Part shown: positions 1 through 7,071 of the stretch, piece after piece | How positions within the stretch are numbered: the first letter of the stretch is position 1 | Layout of the letters: each line of letters begins with the position of its first letter | Source of the DNA: Akkermansiaceae bacterium | GTDB taxonomy: Bacteria; Verrucomicrobiota; Verrucomicrobiia; Verrucomicrobiales; Akkermansiaceae | Length of the DNA: 7,571 nt | Reading direction: 5' to 3' | Assembly: GCA_018676385.1 (NCBI GenBank) | Contig: JABHEX010000373.1 | Coordinates: 1-7,571 of the forward strand | Made by a program: the position numbers and the translations under genes | The notes under the pieces: model-generated | The model's database searches: none | What the model was told of the DNA's origin: nothing | The model's input: the letters and a program-made list of their open reading frames with translations, nothing else

Positions 1-265
1 AGGTCGCATAAAACTGCGCAAACGCCCAAACCTTACCCTTCAGCTCAGAGATCTTTACCTCTTCGCCGTCCTGGTTTTTTAGCACCAGATCTTTTTCCAA
101 AGTTAGTAGAGAATCAAATCGGCTATCCTCTGAGTAGTAGGGTTTCTGCTCAGGAAGAACCCGCTGACTACGTATGTAAAACGTCGTTACAAGGATAAGC
201 ACACAGGAAAGTGCTACTACCGAGTAAATAAGAAATATTTTCGACTTATCGTTCATTTCATTCAT
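1..265 (-). CDS. SCO1/SenC family copper chaperone-like protein, partial (N-terminus only)
   Basis: This is the N-terminal 88 codons of a gene running off the left edge. The translation starts MNEMNDKSKIF, followed by one membrane segment (about residues 9-28), which would anchor it in the cytoplasmic membrane with the rest outside. The part after the anchor reads DLVLKNQDGEEVKISELKGK then VWAFAQFYAT, the typical SCO/thioredoxin-fold entry (a 'dG..v.l.elkGKvw...F.yt' pattern). The window ends exactly where the CxxxC copper site of SCO proteins should follow, so the metal ligands cannot be checked. SCO proteins deliver copper to the CuA site of cytochrome c oxidase. The ATG at 265 overlaps the stop of the upstream gene as ATGA, suggesting translational coupling; an in-frame ATG at 256 is an alternative. 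Family assignment is fairly secure; function is inferred. Confidence 0.75.
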   Translation of the reverse strand, partial: MNEMNDKSKIFLIYSVVALSCVLILVTTFYIRSQRVLPEQKPYYSEDSRFDSLLTLEKDLVLKNQDGEEVKISELKGKVWAFAQFYAT

Positions 266-1101
266 TCTTGGCTGCCAGTTCGAGTTTCTTTGATGATAAA
301 TTCAGTATTCGCGTAGAGTGTCTTTTTCAACTCATCGACCGCGAAGAGCACCTTGTCAAATCCCTCCTCATCGATTAGCTCGGGTCGTTTTTTCAGTTCT
401 GCTTTCGCCCTTTCCTGGAAGTCACGCACCTCCTTGAAATCATACCGCTGGCGGAGGTGCATCTCACGGTCAATCAGTGCGATCAATGAGGGAAACTTAT
501 ACTTCCCGACGTCGCCATATCCTGAAGAAAGATTTGAAAATGCCGAGGGGAACCAGAATTTAACACCAGCACCCCGCTCGGTTACCAAGCCAAGCCTCAT
601 TTGATCCTTGATGAAGCCTCGCTGCTTTGCGGTATCCCCAGTCGTTAGCCACCACGTGCGTGGACCGGTCAGCCCAAGCTTTTGCGCAGCCTCGGCAAGC
701 TGTTCAGATCCAACTCCCTCATCCACACCCTCGATGGAAAAAAGCACCAAGTGCACCTCATCATTTTCCGCGTAGTGTTTTTGCAACTCCTGCATCATCG
801 TCAATGCAGGCTCGTTCTCATCTAACTGCGAAACGCAAACAGGAACAGCAAACCAGATTTTACCCTCAAGATCATACATATTCACCAGCTTACCTTGCTG
901 GTTTTTTGCCTTCAGCATTTTTTTAATCTTCGTCACCACTGGTGGGCGATCGCGGTTTTCTTCCGCCTTCTGGCTCTGCTTCATTTTGTAAGCTACCAAA
1001 ATCCCAGCCGCGCCAAGAATCATCACGAGCACCAGCTTCCACGCTGTTTTGCGGAGCATAGCGGGATCTACATTTGCGGGTTCGAGGTCCTTGACTGGCA
1101 T
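262..1101 (-). CDS. Degenerate SCO-like / thioredoxin-fold membrane-anchored protein
   Basis: A 279-residue protein with a short cytoplasmic N-terminus, one membrane segment (about residues 21-38) and a thioredoxin-like domain outside (about 55-225). SCO resemblance is seen in LEGKIWFAVPVCVSQLDENEP (80-97, split here by G80), in RTWWLTTGD (about 148-156) and in KYKFPSLIALIDRE (200-213), which align by eye with the copper-site, 'W.flTG' and 'H(S)..yliD' regions of SCO. Only one cysteine (C89) is left of CxxxC, and F203-P204 sits where the copper-binding histidine is expected. Copper transfer by the normal mechanism is therefore unlikely; a structural or regulatory role with the adjacent SCO protein is my inference. 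The start is uncertain: I chose the ATG at 1101, while a TTG at 1125 would add eight residues. Neither has a Shine-Dalgarno sequence. The gene overlaps the next SCO gene by 4 bp (ATGA), so the two are probably one operon. Confidence 0.72.
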   Translation of the reverse strand: MPVKDLEPANVDPAMLRKTAWKLVLVMILGAAGILVAYKMKQSQKAEENRDRPPVVTKIKKMLKAKNQQGKLVNMYDLEGKIWFAVPVCVSQLDENEPALTMMQELQKHYAENDEVHLVLFSIEGVDEGVGSEQLAEAAQKLGLTGPRTWWLTTGDTAKQRGFIKDQMRLGLVTERGAGVKFWFPSAFSNLSSGYGDVGKYKFPSLIALIDREMHLRQRYDFKEVRDFQERAKAELKKRPELIDEEGFDKVLFAVDELKKTLYANTEFIIKETRTGSQE

Positions 1102-1194
1102 AATGGATGTGGCGTGACGCACCAAAGTTAATTACACCAGAAGCTAACGCTGCATGCACAATTTAGCAAGCCAAGGTCTCATTATCTTTCGGCA

Positions 1195-1241
1195 AACCCA
1201 GTGCTTATGACAGATCGCTTGGCGGACGCCAGGGCTGGGTT
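1195..1241. repeat. Nested inverted repeat / hairpin
   Basis: The outer arms AACCCAG (1195-1201) and CTGGGTT (1235-1241) are perfect complements. Inside lies a second inverted repeat, TGGCG (1220-1224) and CGCCA (1227-1231), separated by two bases and extendable by a G-T and a C-G pair. It sits about 95-140 bp upstream of the SCO-like gene start. There is no T-run, so a classic intrinsic terminator is not supported. The outer ends do not fit the RYYYAAC/GTTRRRY ends of an integron attC site. Confidence 0.4.
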
Positions 1242-1272
1242 ACACCACCGTTCAGCACCTAACAAACTAATC

Positions 1273-1335
1273 CTCATGCAACAATTCTCATGCAACAATT
1301 CTCATGCAACAATTCTCATGCAACAATTCTCATGC
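1273..1335. repeat. 14-bp tandem repeat, 4.5 identical copies
   Basis: The unit CTCATGCAACAATT occurs at 1273-1286, 1287-1300, 1301-1314 and 1315-1328, followed by a 7-base partial copy ending at 1335. All copies are identical, suggesting recent expansion by slippage. A 14-bp period is not a multiple of three, which argues against coding. Read on the minus strand, each unit gives a five-codon mini-ORF (MRIVA) whose stop overlaps the next ATG as ATGA; this is probably coincidental. Confidence 0.95.
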
Positions 1336-1510
1336 TGGCACGAATGCTACTATCTGGCATACGCCCCTGACAAAGCGGGCGACGGAATTTCAGACACCGC
1401 TCGATGGTGTAGCCGAATTGAGTGGGTACGATGCTCTTTGAATTTACTTCGAGTTCCTGATCAAGAGTCCTTCATCGCCATAATGGGTCGTCTCAGATGC
1501 ACCGTCAGAG

Positions 1511-2428
1511 TCACATTTTCACCCACCCGATTGCTAGGAACACAAGCGCCAAAGGGAGATGCAGGAGCGTGTAGAAAAACAGCTTTTTGGCAGCGGGCTT
1601 TTCTCCTCCCGCCATCAACCTCCACGCCAACCAGAGCATGACGAGTGCCGCTAATGACCCACCAATCACCCAGGTCATTCCTGCGTAACCTAAAACTAAA
1701 CCCAATGGAGAAAGCAAGATGAGAAGCACGGTAAAACCTATCGCGATCCAGCCTGTTTTTTTACCACTGGTGTCGCCATTGCTCCACATCACATACCCGG
1801 CCTCCTCATACTGCTCACGAACCATCCAGCTAATCGCCACAAAGTGCGGCATCTGCCAGAGGAATAGCAGCGCAAAAAGATACCAGCTACGTCCGTCCAT
1901 CCAGCTACCACCCTCAAGGTGTGCAATCGCCGCCCACCCGATCATCGGAGGGATCGCCCCGGGGATACCGCCTAACAGGGTGTTCGTAGAGCTGCGACGC
2001 TTCAGTGGCGTGTAGAGAAAAACATACACACCCAGCGCGGCAGCAGCGAGGTAAGCGGAAGCGGCGTTCACTTTCAGCGCGAGGTGAATGATACCGAATG
2101 CCGATAACCCCCAGCCGATGCCAAACGCATTCACTGGCATCATCCTGCGGGCGGGCAGCGGCCTGTCGGCAGTGCGTTTCATCCGCGCATCTTCCTCGAT
2201 TTCCATCAGCTGGTTAAATGCCGCAGAACCGAACGCCGTGCACGCAGTGCCCAGCACCGTGTGAAATAGCAACCACCCATCATGCATCCAAGAATCATGG
2301 AAATACCGCGAGGCCAAGAGATAACCAAACACCGTGGTAATGACCACAAAGGTGTTTAAGTTCACTTTGGTAAGCATCGCGAGGTCACCACGCAAACTCG
2401 CCGGCTTGTCTTTTTTTTCTCTGCCCAT
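1511..2428 (-). CDS. ctaB: Protoheme IX farnesyltransferase (heme O synthase)
   Basis: An integral membrane prenyltransferase that transfers a farnesyl group from farnesyl diphosphate to protoheme IX, making heme O for heme-copper oxidases (homologs CyoE, COX10). At 305 residues it has the usual family length. Signature motifs are all present: NQLMEIEEDARMKRTADRPL at 72-91, carrying the N-x3-E-x3-D Mg/diphosphate site (N72, E76, D80); YTPLKR (139-144) followed by GGIPGAIPPMIGWAA; and WQMPHF (191-196) followed by EQYEEAGYVM. Several hydrophobic helices fit the UbiA-type fold. The ATG start is clear although no Shine-Dalgarno sequence is visible. It follows the TrkA_C gene by 23 bp on the same strand, so co-transcription is likely. 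With the SCO proteins to the left it indicates an aa3- or bo-type oxidase assembly locus. Confidence 0.96.
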   Translation of the reverse strand: MGREKKDKPASLRGDLAMLTKVNLNTFVVITTVFGYLLASRYFHDSWMHDGWLLFHTVLGTACTAFGSAAFNQLMEIEEDARMKRTADRPLPARRMMPVNAFGIGWGLSAFGIIHLALKVNAASAYLAAAALGVYVFLYTPLKRRSSTNTLLGGIPGAIPPMIGWAAIAHLEGGSWMDGRSWYLFALLFLWQMPHFVAISWMVREQYEEAGYVMWSNGDTSGKKTGWIAIGFTVLLILLSPLGLVLGYAGMTWVIGGSLAALVMLWLAWRLMAGGEKPAAKKLFFYTLLHLPLALVFLAIGWVKM

Positions 2429-2451
2429 TGTTGGATAAGTTGTATTTCTCT

Positions 2452-3141
2452 TTACTGCGATGAATCTGACATTTTGTCCACAGATTCCTCACTCCCATAG
2501 ACCATCACGGTATCCCCATCATAAAGCAGATCTTCTTTACCCGGCGCACCAATAAATTCACCCCCGCGGCGGCGAACTCCAAGGATAACAATCCCATGAT
2601 CATTCGGGCGCGATTCATAAAGCGCCTTATTCGCCAGTGAATGATTAGCCTCTATTTTGATATCTGATATGCAATACCCATTTTCCAGATTGAGTAACGT
2701 TTCATAATCTTGTGCATGCACTACCCCAGATCGCTTCAGTGTATACTTCATAACTCGATCAAGAGGTTTTTTAATAAAGCCTGTGTGAGAAAAAATATAC
2801 AGACAGGATACTCCTAACGCAATTAATCCAAGCTTACTAATGATGGCATGCCCCTCCCCGCTACCATTCACAAAGGTGATAATCAATGTAGCTAACGCGG
2901 ATGTCAGACCTATATTCCCGAGAATAATCAAATGTAAGATGATTTTCCTACGCACAACATGCCCAACAACCATCTCAGCCTCACTCGTAGTGAAGCCTAC
3001 TCCAAAAAATGCAGATGCCGCCTGAAAACGCGACGCGTCTAATGACATGCCCGTTAGCACCAGAGCGTTTGTTCCAATCCTAACAATCAGCAGTGATACG
3101 ATCACAATGATTAACAGTGCAAGTAATGAGCCAGATGCCAT
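2452..3141 (-). CDS. Small membrane protein with C-terminal TrkA_C (RCK_C) domain, possible cation channel
   Basis: A 229-residue protein in two halves. The N-terminal half has three hydrophobic segments (about 5-21, 68-90 and 100-121), with a conserved-looking stretch between the first two: RFQAASAFFGVGFTTSEAE (38-56). This resembles the pore-loop pattern of TrkH/KtrB-type potassium transporters ('F..vSaF.n.GF'). The C-terminal half (about 154-226) reads as a TrkA_C/RCK_C ligand-binding domain: ISDIKIEANHSLANKAL, GIVILGVRRRGGEFIGAP, then LLYDGDTVMVYGSEESVDKM. Similar proteins are usually annotated only as TrkA C-terminal domain proteins. A ligand-gated cation channel or transporter subunit is my inference; there is no nucleotide-binding RCK_N domain. 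It lies 45 bp after the thioredoxin-like gene and 23 bp before ctaB, so it is probably in the same operon. The start is a plain ATG without a Shine-Dalgarno sequence. Confidence 0.75.
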   Translation of the reverse strand: MASGSLLALLIIVIVSLLIVRIGTNALVLTGMSLDASRFQAASAFFGVGFTTSEAEMVVGHVVRRKIILHLIILGNIGLTSALATLIITFVNGSGEGHAIISKLGLIALGVSCLYIFSHTGFIKKPLDRVMKYTLKRSGVVHAQDYETLLNLENGYCISDIKIEANHSLANKALYESRPNDHGIVILGVRRRGGEFIGAPGKEDLLYDGDTVMVYGSEESVDKMSDSSQ

Positions 3142-3186
3142 AAGAAGTAGTCTAATGCTCCGTCGCTAAATTCCAATCCCCAAAAT

Positions 3187-3786
3187 TCACCCTCTCAAAC
3201 GTGAGTCACGAAATTTTTTCAGCAGCAATACCAACACACCACAGAGCAACACAGCCACAAGCAAACCATAACGGTCCACTAACCCACCGATTTTAAAATC
3301 CCCTACCACCCCAGAATAGTTTCTCATTTCAGCCACCACCCTCTCGATTTCACTCGGACCAGTTCCATAAGCCAACGCCTTCCCCGACTTTCGCTCCACA
3401 ATCACCAGATGGGGAATCCCATCGGCCGCATAGCCATCCATTATGCTCTGGCTGCCAAACTTCACCGCCGGCCACTTCATACCGTAATTCTCCATGTAGG
3501 CCAACATCTCCTGCTCTGTGCGGTCGGAACTTACCAGCACTATCTCAACCGGCATCACCCCCGCATCCCGCATGCGCTGGTATTCCTCGACTAACGGCGG
3601 CGTCGCCTTACGACAAGGCGGACACCAAGAGGCTGAAAAATAATAGGCAACGTGCGTGGTCTCACGTTTGAGCTTATAGGGAACACATTCTCCACTTTCC
3701 AAACGGAAAAGAGACACCTCATCTATGGTGCCCGCTTGTAAACCATGTGCAGCAATACACCACAACACCAACCAACGCCAAATCAT
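3187..3786 (-). CDS. Periplasmic thioredoxin-like protein, C-terminally membrane-anchored
   Basis: A 199-residue protein starting MIWRWLVLWCIAAHGLQA, a signal peptide with a likely cut after residue 18. The thioredoxin fold follows: AYYFSASWCPPCRKATPPLV (47-66) carries the redox pair C55/C58 in WCPPC, and GIPHLVIV (123-130) has the cis-proline P125. The helix and strand pattern (VEIVLVSSDRTEQEMLAYM) resembles TlpA/nucleoredoxin-type proteins. A membrane segment at about 173-189, followed by KKFRDSRLRG, anchors the C-terminus with the tail in the cytoplasm. It is probably a thiol-disulfide oxidoreductase, possibly acting in cytochrome or copper-site maturation given ctaB and the SCO genes downstream; the substrate is unknown. 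The frame is open further upstream to a GTG at 3963, but that would leave only 26 bp before lysS. Starts at 3786 or 3807 leave a normal divergent promoter region. Confidence 0.82.
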   Translation of the reverse strand: MIWRWLVLWCIAAHGLQAGTIDEVSLFRLESGECVPYKLKRETTHVAYYFSASWCPPCRKATPPLVEEYQRMRDAGVMPVEIVLVSSDRTEQEMLAYMENYGMKWPAVKFGSQSIMDGYAADGIPHLVIVERKSGKALAYGTGPSEIERVVAEMRNYSGVVGDFKIGGLVDRYGLLVAVLLCGVLVLLLKKFRDSRLRG

Positions 3787-3822
3787 ATTCGTAGACTCGT
3801 TGCTCATCGGCAAATTGCAACC

Positions 3823-3860
3823 GTGGAGTCCACAGTGTGGCGCAGGAGCAATCTTCCTGC
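3823..3860. repeat. Cluster of short palindromes in the divergent intergenic region
   Basis: Three perfect dyads lie within 38 bp: GTGGA-G-TCCAC (3823-3833), CCACA-G-TGTGG (3830-3840, overlapping the first) and the hairpin GCAGGA-N7-TCCTGC (3842-3860). They lie just upstream of the preferred thioredoxin-like start and 130-167 bp upstream of lysS. They could be operators, or alternative RNA folds in the leader of either gene. No known regulator motif was recognised. If the longer thioredoxin start is real, this stretch would be coding. Confidence 0.4.
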
Positions 3861-3943
3861 AGCTCGCCCCGGCGCTATCGATATCAACCACCCAGGCACC
3901 ATTAAGCCCACAAATAACCAATATCACCACCACCTCCATTGCG

Positions 3944-3993
3944 AAGGAGGATTGACTAATCACTCAATTTCAACTAAGCCCACGCCCTCATGA
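3944..3993 (+). other. Orphan Shine-Dalgarno and possible leader mini-ORF ahead of lysS
   Basis: AAGGAGG (3944-3950) is the clearest Shine-Dalgarno sequence noticed in the window, yet it lies 39 nt before the lysS ATG. The lysS frame cannot be extended to it because of an in-frame TAA at 3975-3977. A 13-codon frame begins with TTG at 3952 and ends in a TGA (3991-3993) that overlaps the lysS ATG, as in translational coupling. The TTG is only one base after the SD, closer than usual, so translation is doubtful. The same TTGACT (3952-3957) also resembles a -35 box, but I see no good -10 at proper spacing. Confidence 0.25.
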
Positions 3994-5474
3994 GCGACCA
4001 GCCGAACACGCCAGACACCCCGCAATCGACCGAAGCAGAACTCATCGCCGTGCGCCGCGAAAAACTCGCTAAGATGCGCGTGCTCGGTATCGACCCCTAC
4101 GGTGGTAAATTCGACACCACGATCACCCCTGGTAATCTAAAGGCAAAATTCGAGGACGAAATGCCGGTAACGATTGCAGGCCGACTCCTCGCCATCCGCG
4201 ACATGGGGAAATCTGTCTTCGCCACCATCGGCGACGCTGAAGGCCGCATTCAGATCTACCTGAACAAAAAAGGTGTCTCCGAACAAGACTGGGAGGCATA
4301 CCAGCTACTCGATTTAGGCGACTGGATTGGCGTCGATGGCGAAACATTCACTACCGGAAAAGGTGAGCCGTCCGTGAAAGTAGAAAAACTAACCGTGCTC
4401 AGCAAGTCTCTACGCCCAATGCCTGACAAATGGCACGGCGTCGCCGACCGCGAGACAAAATACCGCAAGCGCCACCTCGACCTGATGTCCAATGAGGCAT
4501 CCGCTCAAATCTTCATCACACGCTCAAAAATGATTGCTGAATTGCGCAGCTTCCTGCACGGCCGCGGCTACCTCGAGGTCGAGACCCCCATGCTACAAAG
4601 CGTCGCCGGCGGTGCTGCAGCAAGGCCGTTCGAGACCTACCACAACGCCCTCGGTATGGATCTCACTCTGCGTATCGCACCAGAGCTTTTCCTGAAGAGA
4701 CTACTCGTCGGTGGATTCACCAAGGTCTTCGAACTCAACCGGAACTTCCGTAACGAGGGCATCTCCCGGCGCCATAATCCAGAATTTACCATGCTCGAGG
4801 CCTACTGCGCCTATGGTGACTTCGAAACCATGGCCGACATGGTCGAGGAAATGACCTGCCACCTCGCGGAAAAATTCTGTGGTGGACTCGAGATCGAACA
4901 CAAAGACGAAGAAGGCGAGGTGATTCGTACTATCAATCTTCAACGACCATGGAAACGCGCCAATTACCACGACCTCATCAAGGACGTCGCCGGTGACGAC
5001 TTCTTCGACATCACCCCAGAAGCTAGGCGCGAAAAATGTCACCAACTCGGTATCCAGATTTCCGAAAACATGGAGGACTACGAGGTCGTTCAACAAGTCT
5101 TCGAGAAAAAAGTCGAGGAACACACCTTCGACCCCTGCTTCGTCACCCGCGTCGCATCCGAGCTCATCCCGCTCGCCAAAGTGACACCAGGCGGCAAAAC
5201 TGTGGAAGTCTACGAGCTCATCATCAACGGCCAGGAAATCTCCCCAGGCTACTCGGAACTCAACGACCCCGACGTCCAACGCCAACGCCTCGAACACCAG
5301 GCAGGCGGCGAAGAAGAACAAGAAATCGACCATGACTTCATTGAGACCCTCGAGAACGGCATGCCCCCCGCTGGTGGCATCGGCATTGGCATCGACCGAC
5401 TCATTATGATGCTCACCGGCGCCCCCACCATCCGCGATGTCGTCCTCTTCCCGCTCTTAAAAAAGAAAGACTAA
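3990..5474 (+). CDS. lysS: Lysyl-tRNA synthetase, class II
   Basis: A 494-residue cytoplasmic enzyme that activates lysine with ATP and charges tRNA-Lys. The anticodon-binding OB fold spans about 57-140 (VTIAGRLLAIRDMGKSVFA, then IQIYLN). The class II core follows: motif 1 at about 180-203; FETYHNALGMDLTLRIAPEL (214-233); motif 2, FRNEGISRRHNPEFTMLEAY (253-272); and motif 3, GIGIDRLIMMLTGAPTIRDV (465-484). The lysine-site region reads ELIPLAK (391-397) and ISPGYSELND (417-426), differing from the E. coli-type 'EVSPLAK' and 'EIANGFSELND'; I associate this with PVC-group enzymes. Length is normal and all motifs are intact. The ATG at 3990 is fixed by an in-frame TAA at 3975; it has no proper Shine-Dalgarno sequence. 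It is transcribed divergently from the thioredoxin-like gene and appears monocistronic. Confidence 0.97.
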   Translation: MSDQPNTPDTPQSTEAELIAVRREKLAKMRVLGIDPYGGKFDTTITPGNLKAKFEDEMPVTIAGRLLAIRDMGKSVFATIGDAEGRIQIYLNKKGVSEQDWEAYQLLDLGDWIGVDGETFTTGKGEPSVKVEKLTVLSKSLRPMPDKWHGVADRETKYRKRHLDLMSNEASAQIFITRSKMIAELRSFLHGRGYLEVETPMLQSVAGGAAARPFETYHNALGMDLTLRIAPELFLKRLLVGGFTKVFELNRNFRNEGISRRHNPEFTMLEAYCAYGDFETMADMVEEMTCHLAEKFCGGLEIEHKDEEGEVIRTINLQRPWKRANYHDLIKDVAGDDFFDITPEARREKCHQLGIQISENMEDYEVVQQVFEKKVEEHTFDPCFVTRVASELIPLAKVTPGGKTVEVYELIINGQEISPGYSELNDPDVQRQRLEHQAGGEEEQEIDHDFIETLENGMPPAGGIGIGIDRLIMMLTGAPTIRDVVLFPLLKKKD

Positions 5475-5745
5475 CACGACGGCCACAGCCATCTAATGCC
5501 CGGTGATAGTGACCGAGTGGCCCTCATCTGCAACGCAGGCGGGGCATCCATTACTCTGATGAAGCAGCGCATTTTCAGCGCAGTAGAGCCCAGCGCTAGC
5601 ATCACTCTCCTACCGCTGATCAAATGGGATCCGCGTCTAATGTACTAAGAAGCCTCTCCACCGAAAAAACAGCAGACTAGGCGCACACCATCCGAAACCT
5701 AATAGACGAGCCCGTAGCCGCACAGCGCCTAGCCTATAATACCCA
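5475..5745. other. Gene-free gap between lysS and intI (convergent)
   Basis: No coding frame of note lies here. CAGCGC occurs four times (5565-5570, 5576-5581, 5591-5596, 5723-5728), the last two in the similar contexts CAGCGCTAGC and CAGCGCCTAGCC. An inverted repeat GGCCAC (5481-5486) / GTGGCC (5517-5522) encloses CGGT (5501) / ACCG (5515), starting a few bases after the lysS stop. It could act as a transcription end signal but lacks a T-run. I looked for an attI or attC at this 3' side of intI, as in inverted-integrase integrons, and found no GTTRRRY/RYYYAAC pair. Confidence 0.5.
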
Positions 5746-7029
5746 TCAAGCGGGCACTGACACCAATCCCCCGTCCAAGGGGCTGCATACCCCCAGGCCA
5801 TGGGAGCCCATCGAGACATGTAAATAAATCTCAGTCGTCGTTATATCCTCATGCCCCAAGAGTTCCTGTATTGTCCGCAAATCTGTTCCGTTTTCCAATA
5901 AATGCGTAGCAAATGAATGTCTCAGAGCATGGCTCGTTACCCGCTTTTCAATACCAGCCTGCCTCGTTGCTCGCTTGATCGCTTCGCCATAAACCTTACG
6001 GTGTAAATGATGCCGCATTTTTAGCCCGCTTTCAGGGTTTATCGATATTTGCTTGGCCGGAAACAACCAAAACCACTCAAAAGAAGCCGCAGCCTTGCGA
6101 AATTTGCGGGCTAAGGCTCCAGTCATATACACGCCCGAGTGACCATGGTGATGGTCAGTCCGCCAGAGGCCTCGTGCGTATTCGATCTGCTCCTTTAATG
6201 CATCACTAAGCATACGGGGTAGCACTGAAACGCGGTCTTTATCGCCCTTCCCTTGCCGAATCGTCACCGTGCCACGCTTGAGATCAATATCCTTAATACG
6301 CAATCGCATAAGCTCAGAGAGCCTCAAGCCCGCCCCATATTGCAGCCTAGCAACCAAGCCGTATGGAGCTTTAGGTGTCCCCAGCCTGTCTATCTTATCA
6401 AGTAGATTGAGCGTATCCGCCTGACACAGTACCACCGGCACACGTTGCCCAGTTTTCTTCAACTTCACGCCAAATACAGGGTCCTTAATTGACAACACAT
6501 GCTTAAAAAAGAAGGCCAAAGCGTTGAGGGCCTGCTTTTGCGTAGAATAGGCATGATCTTCCTCCACCACCACAGATGTCAAAAATCGCGTCGCCACATC
6601 CACATCCATCACCGCCCGATCACTACCAGCAAATTTTGCATAGCGAGTCATCCACGACCCATAACACTTCTTTGTGGGAAGAGCTAATCCTCGTCTGGCA
6701 CATGCTGAGCATACAGCTACCCTGATCCGCTCAAGTAAACTCCGGTGATCCTTTCCTGCCTCTGCACAGGCTTTTAACCAATTCAGATACCACTGAATGG
6801 CGTCTCCCCATTGCTCAAGCTGCCAAGTCTCACGAGGCTGAACCTTACTCAGAACCTCATGACGCCAGAATGCCTCTGCTGCCGACCTTCCAGCTACCAG
6901 CTCGTATCTGAGCCGATAATTCTCAAACCATTCCAGAACCACCAAAAAAGCAGCCCTCTCACTATTACTCAAACCACGGAATTCTGATAAATCCTTCCTC
7001 CAGCAGTAGTTCATTTTTGCAACGGACAT
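5746..7029 (-). CDS. intI: Integron integrase (IntI-type tyrosine recombinase) with long N-terminal extension
   Basis: Site-specific recombinase expected to insert and excise cassettes at attI/attC sites. From the ATG at 7029 it has 427 residues. The SAM-like core-binding domain (about 99-200) starts at LLERIR and ends RVPVVL. The catalytic domain carries R236 (GAGLRLSE), K261 (RQGKGDKDR), H367 and R370 (SHALRHSFATHLL), H393 (LLGHEDI) and Y402 (TTTEIYLHV). The insertion unique to IntI is present and close to IntI1: GVYMTGALARKFRKA, SFEWFWLFPA, then NPESGLKMRHHLHRKVY (about 299-346). The C-terminus GLGVCSPLDGG matches the IntI ending. About 98 residues precede LLERIR, far more than in IntI1 (337 residues); this part is Trp/Glu-rich with no motif I recognise. 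A GTG at 7086 would overlap the LexA box, so 7029 or 7014 (both ATG) is preferred; neither has a Shine-Dalgarno sequence. The gene looks intact. Confidence 0.93.
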   Translation of the reverse strand: MSVAKMNYCWRKDLSEFRGLSNSERAAFLVVLEWFENYRLRYELVAGRSAAEAFWRHEVLSKVQPRETWQLEQWGDAIQWYLNWLKACAEAGKDHRSLLERIRVAVCSACARRGLALPTKKCYGSWMTRYAKFAGSDRAVMDVDVATRFLTSVVVEEDHAYSTQKQALNALAFFFKHVLSIKDPVFGVKLKKTGQRVPVVLCQADTLNLLDKIDRLGTPKAPYGLVARLQYGAGLRLSELMRLRIKDIDLKRGTVTIRQGKGDKDRVSVLPRMLSDALKEQIEYARGLWRTDHHHGHSGVYMTGALARKFRKAAASFEWFWLFPAKQISINPESGLKMRHHLHRKVYGEAIKRATRQAGIEKRVTSHALRHSFATHLLENGTDLRTIQELLGHEDITTTEIYLHVSMGSHGLGVCSPLDGGLVSVPA

Positions 7030-7071
7030 AAAAGCATCTAAACAAACTCTCTCAGAAAGTAAACATAAAAG

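Larger units (their letters stand above)
1102..1510. other. 409-bp gene-free interval between the SCO pair and ctaB
   Basis: No convincing gene lies here. The plus-strand frame open from 1201 runs through a 14-bp tandem repeat and then into the antisense of ctaB, so it is rejected. The interval holds a nested inverted repeat (1195-1241), the tandem repeat (1273-1335) and a small ACACC/GGTGT stem-loop (1394-1410). A weak minus-strand promoter candidate for the SCO pair is TTGTGC (1161-1156) and TGTAAT (1136-1131), but its 19-bp spacer is long. The gap suggests the SCO pair has its own promoter rather than reading through from ctaB. Confidence 0.6.

Noticed and set aside
1195..1241. Hairpin as an integron attC site
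   Set aside because: The outer ends do not match RYYYAAC and GTTRRRY in either orientation, and it lies more than 4 kb from intI beyond housekeeping genes.
1201..1641. 146-codon plus-strand open frame
   Set aside because: It is built on the 14-bp tandem repeat and then runs antisense into the 3' end of ctaB; the translation has no recognisable domain.
3787..3963. N-terminal extension of the thioredoxin-like gene (GTG at 3963, ATG at 3939)
   Set aside because: It would leave almost no room for divergent promoters and would place a second hydrophobic stretch before a clear signal peptide that starts at 3786. It cannot be fully excluded.
4701..5333. 210-codon minus-strand open frame inside lysS
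   Set aside because: It is the antisense shadow of the strongly conserved lysS reading frame; its Val/Phe/Asp/Glu-rich composition is typical of such shadows.
5735..5740. Perfect TATAAT as a promoter -10
   Set aside because: No -35-like hexamer lies at suitable spacing upstream, and on the plus strand it would only read antisense into the intI 3' end.
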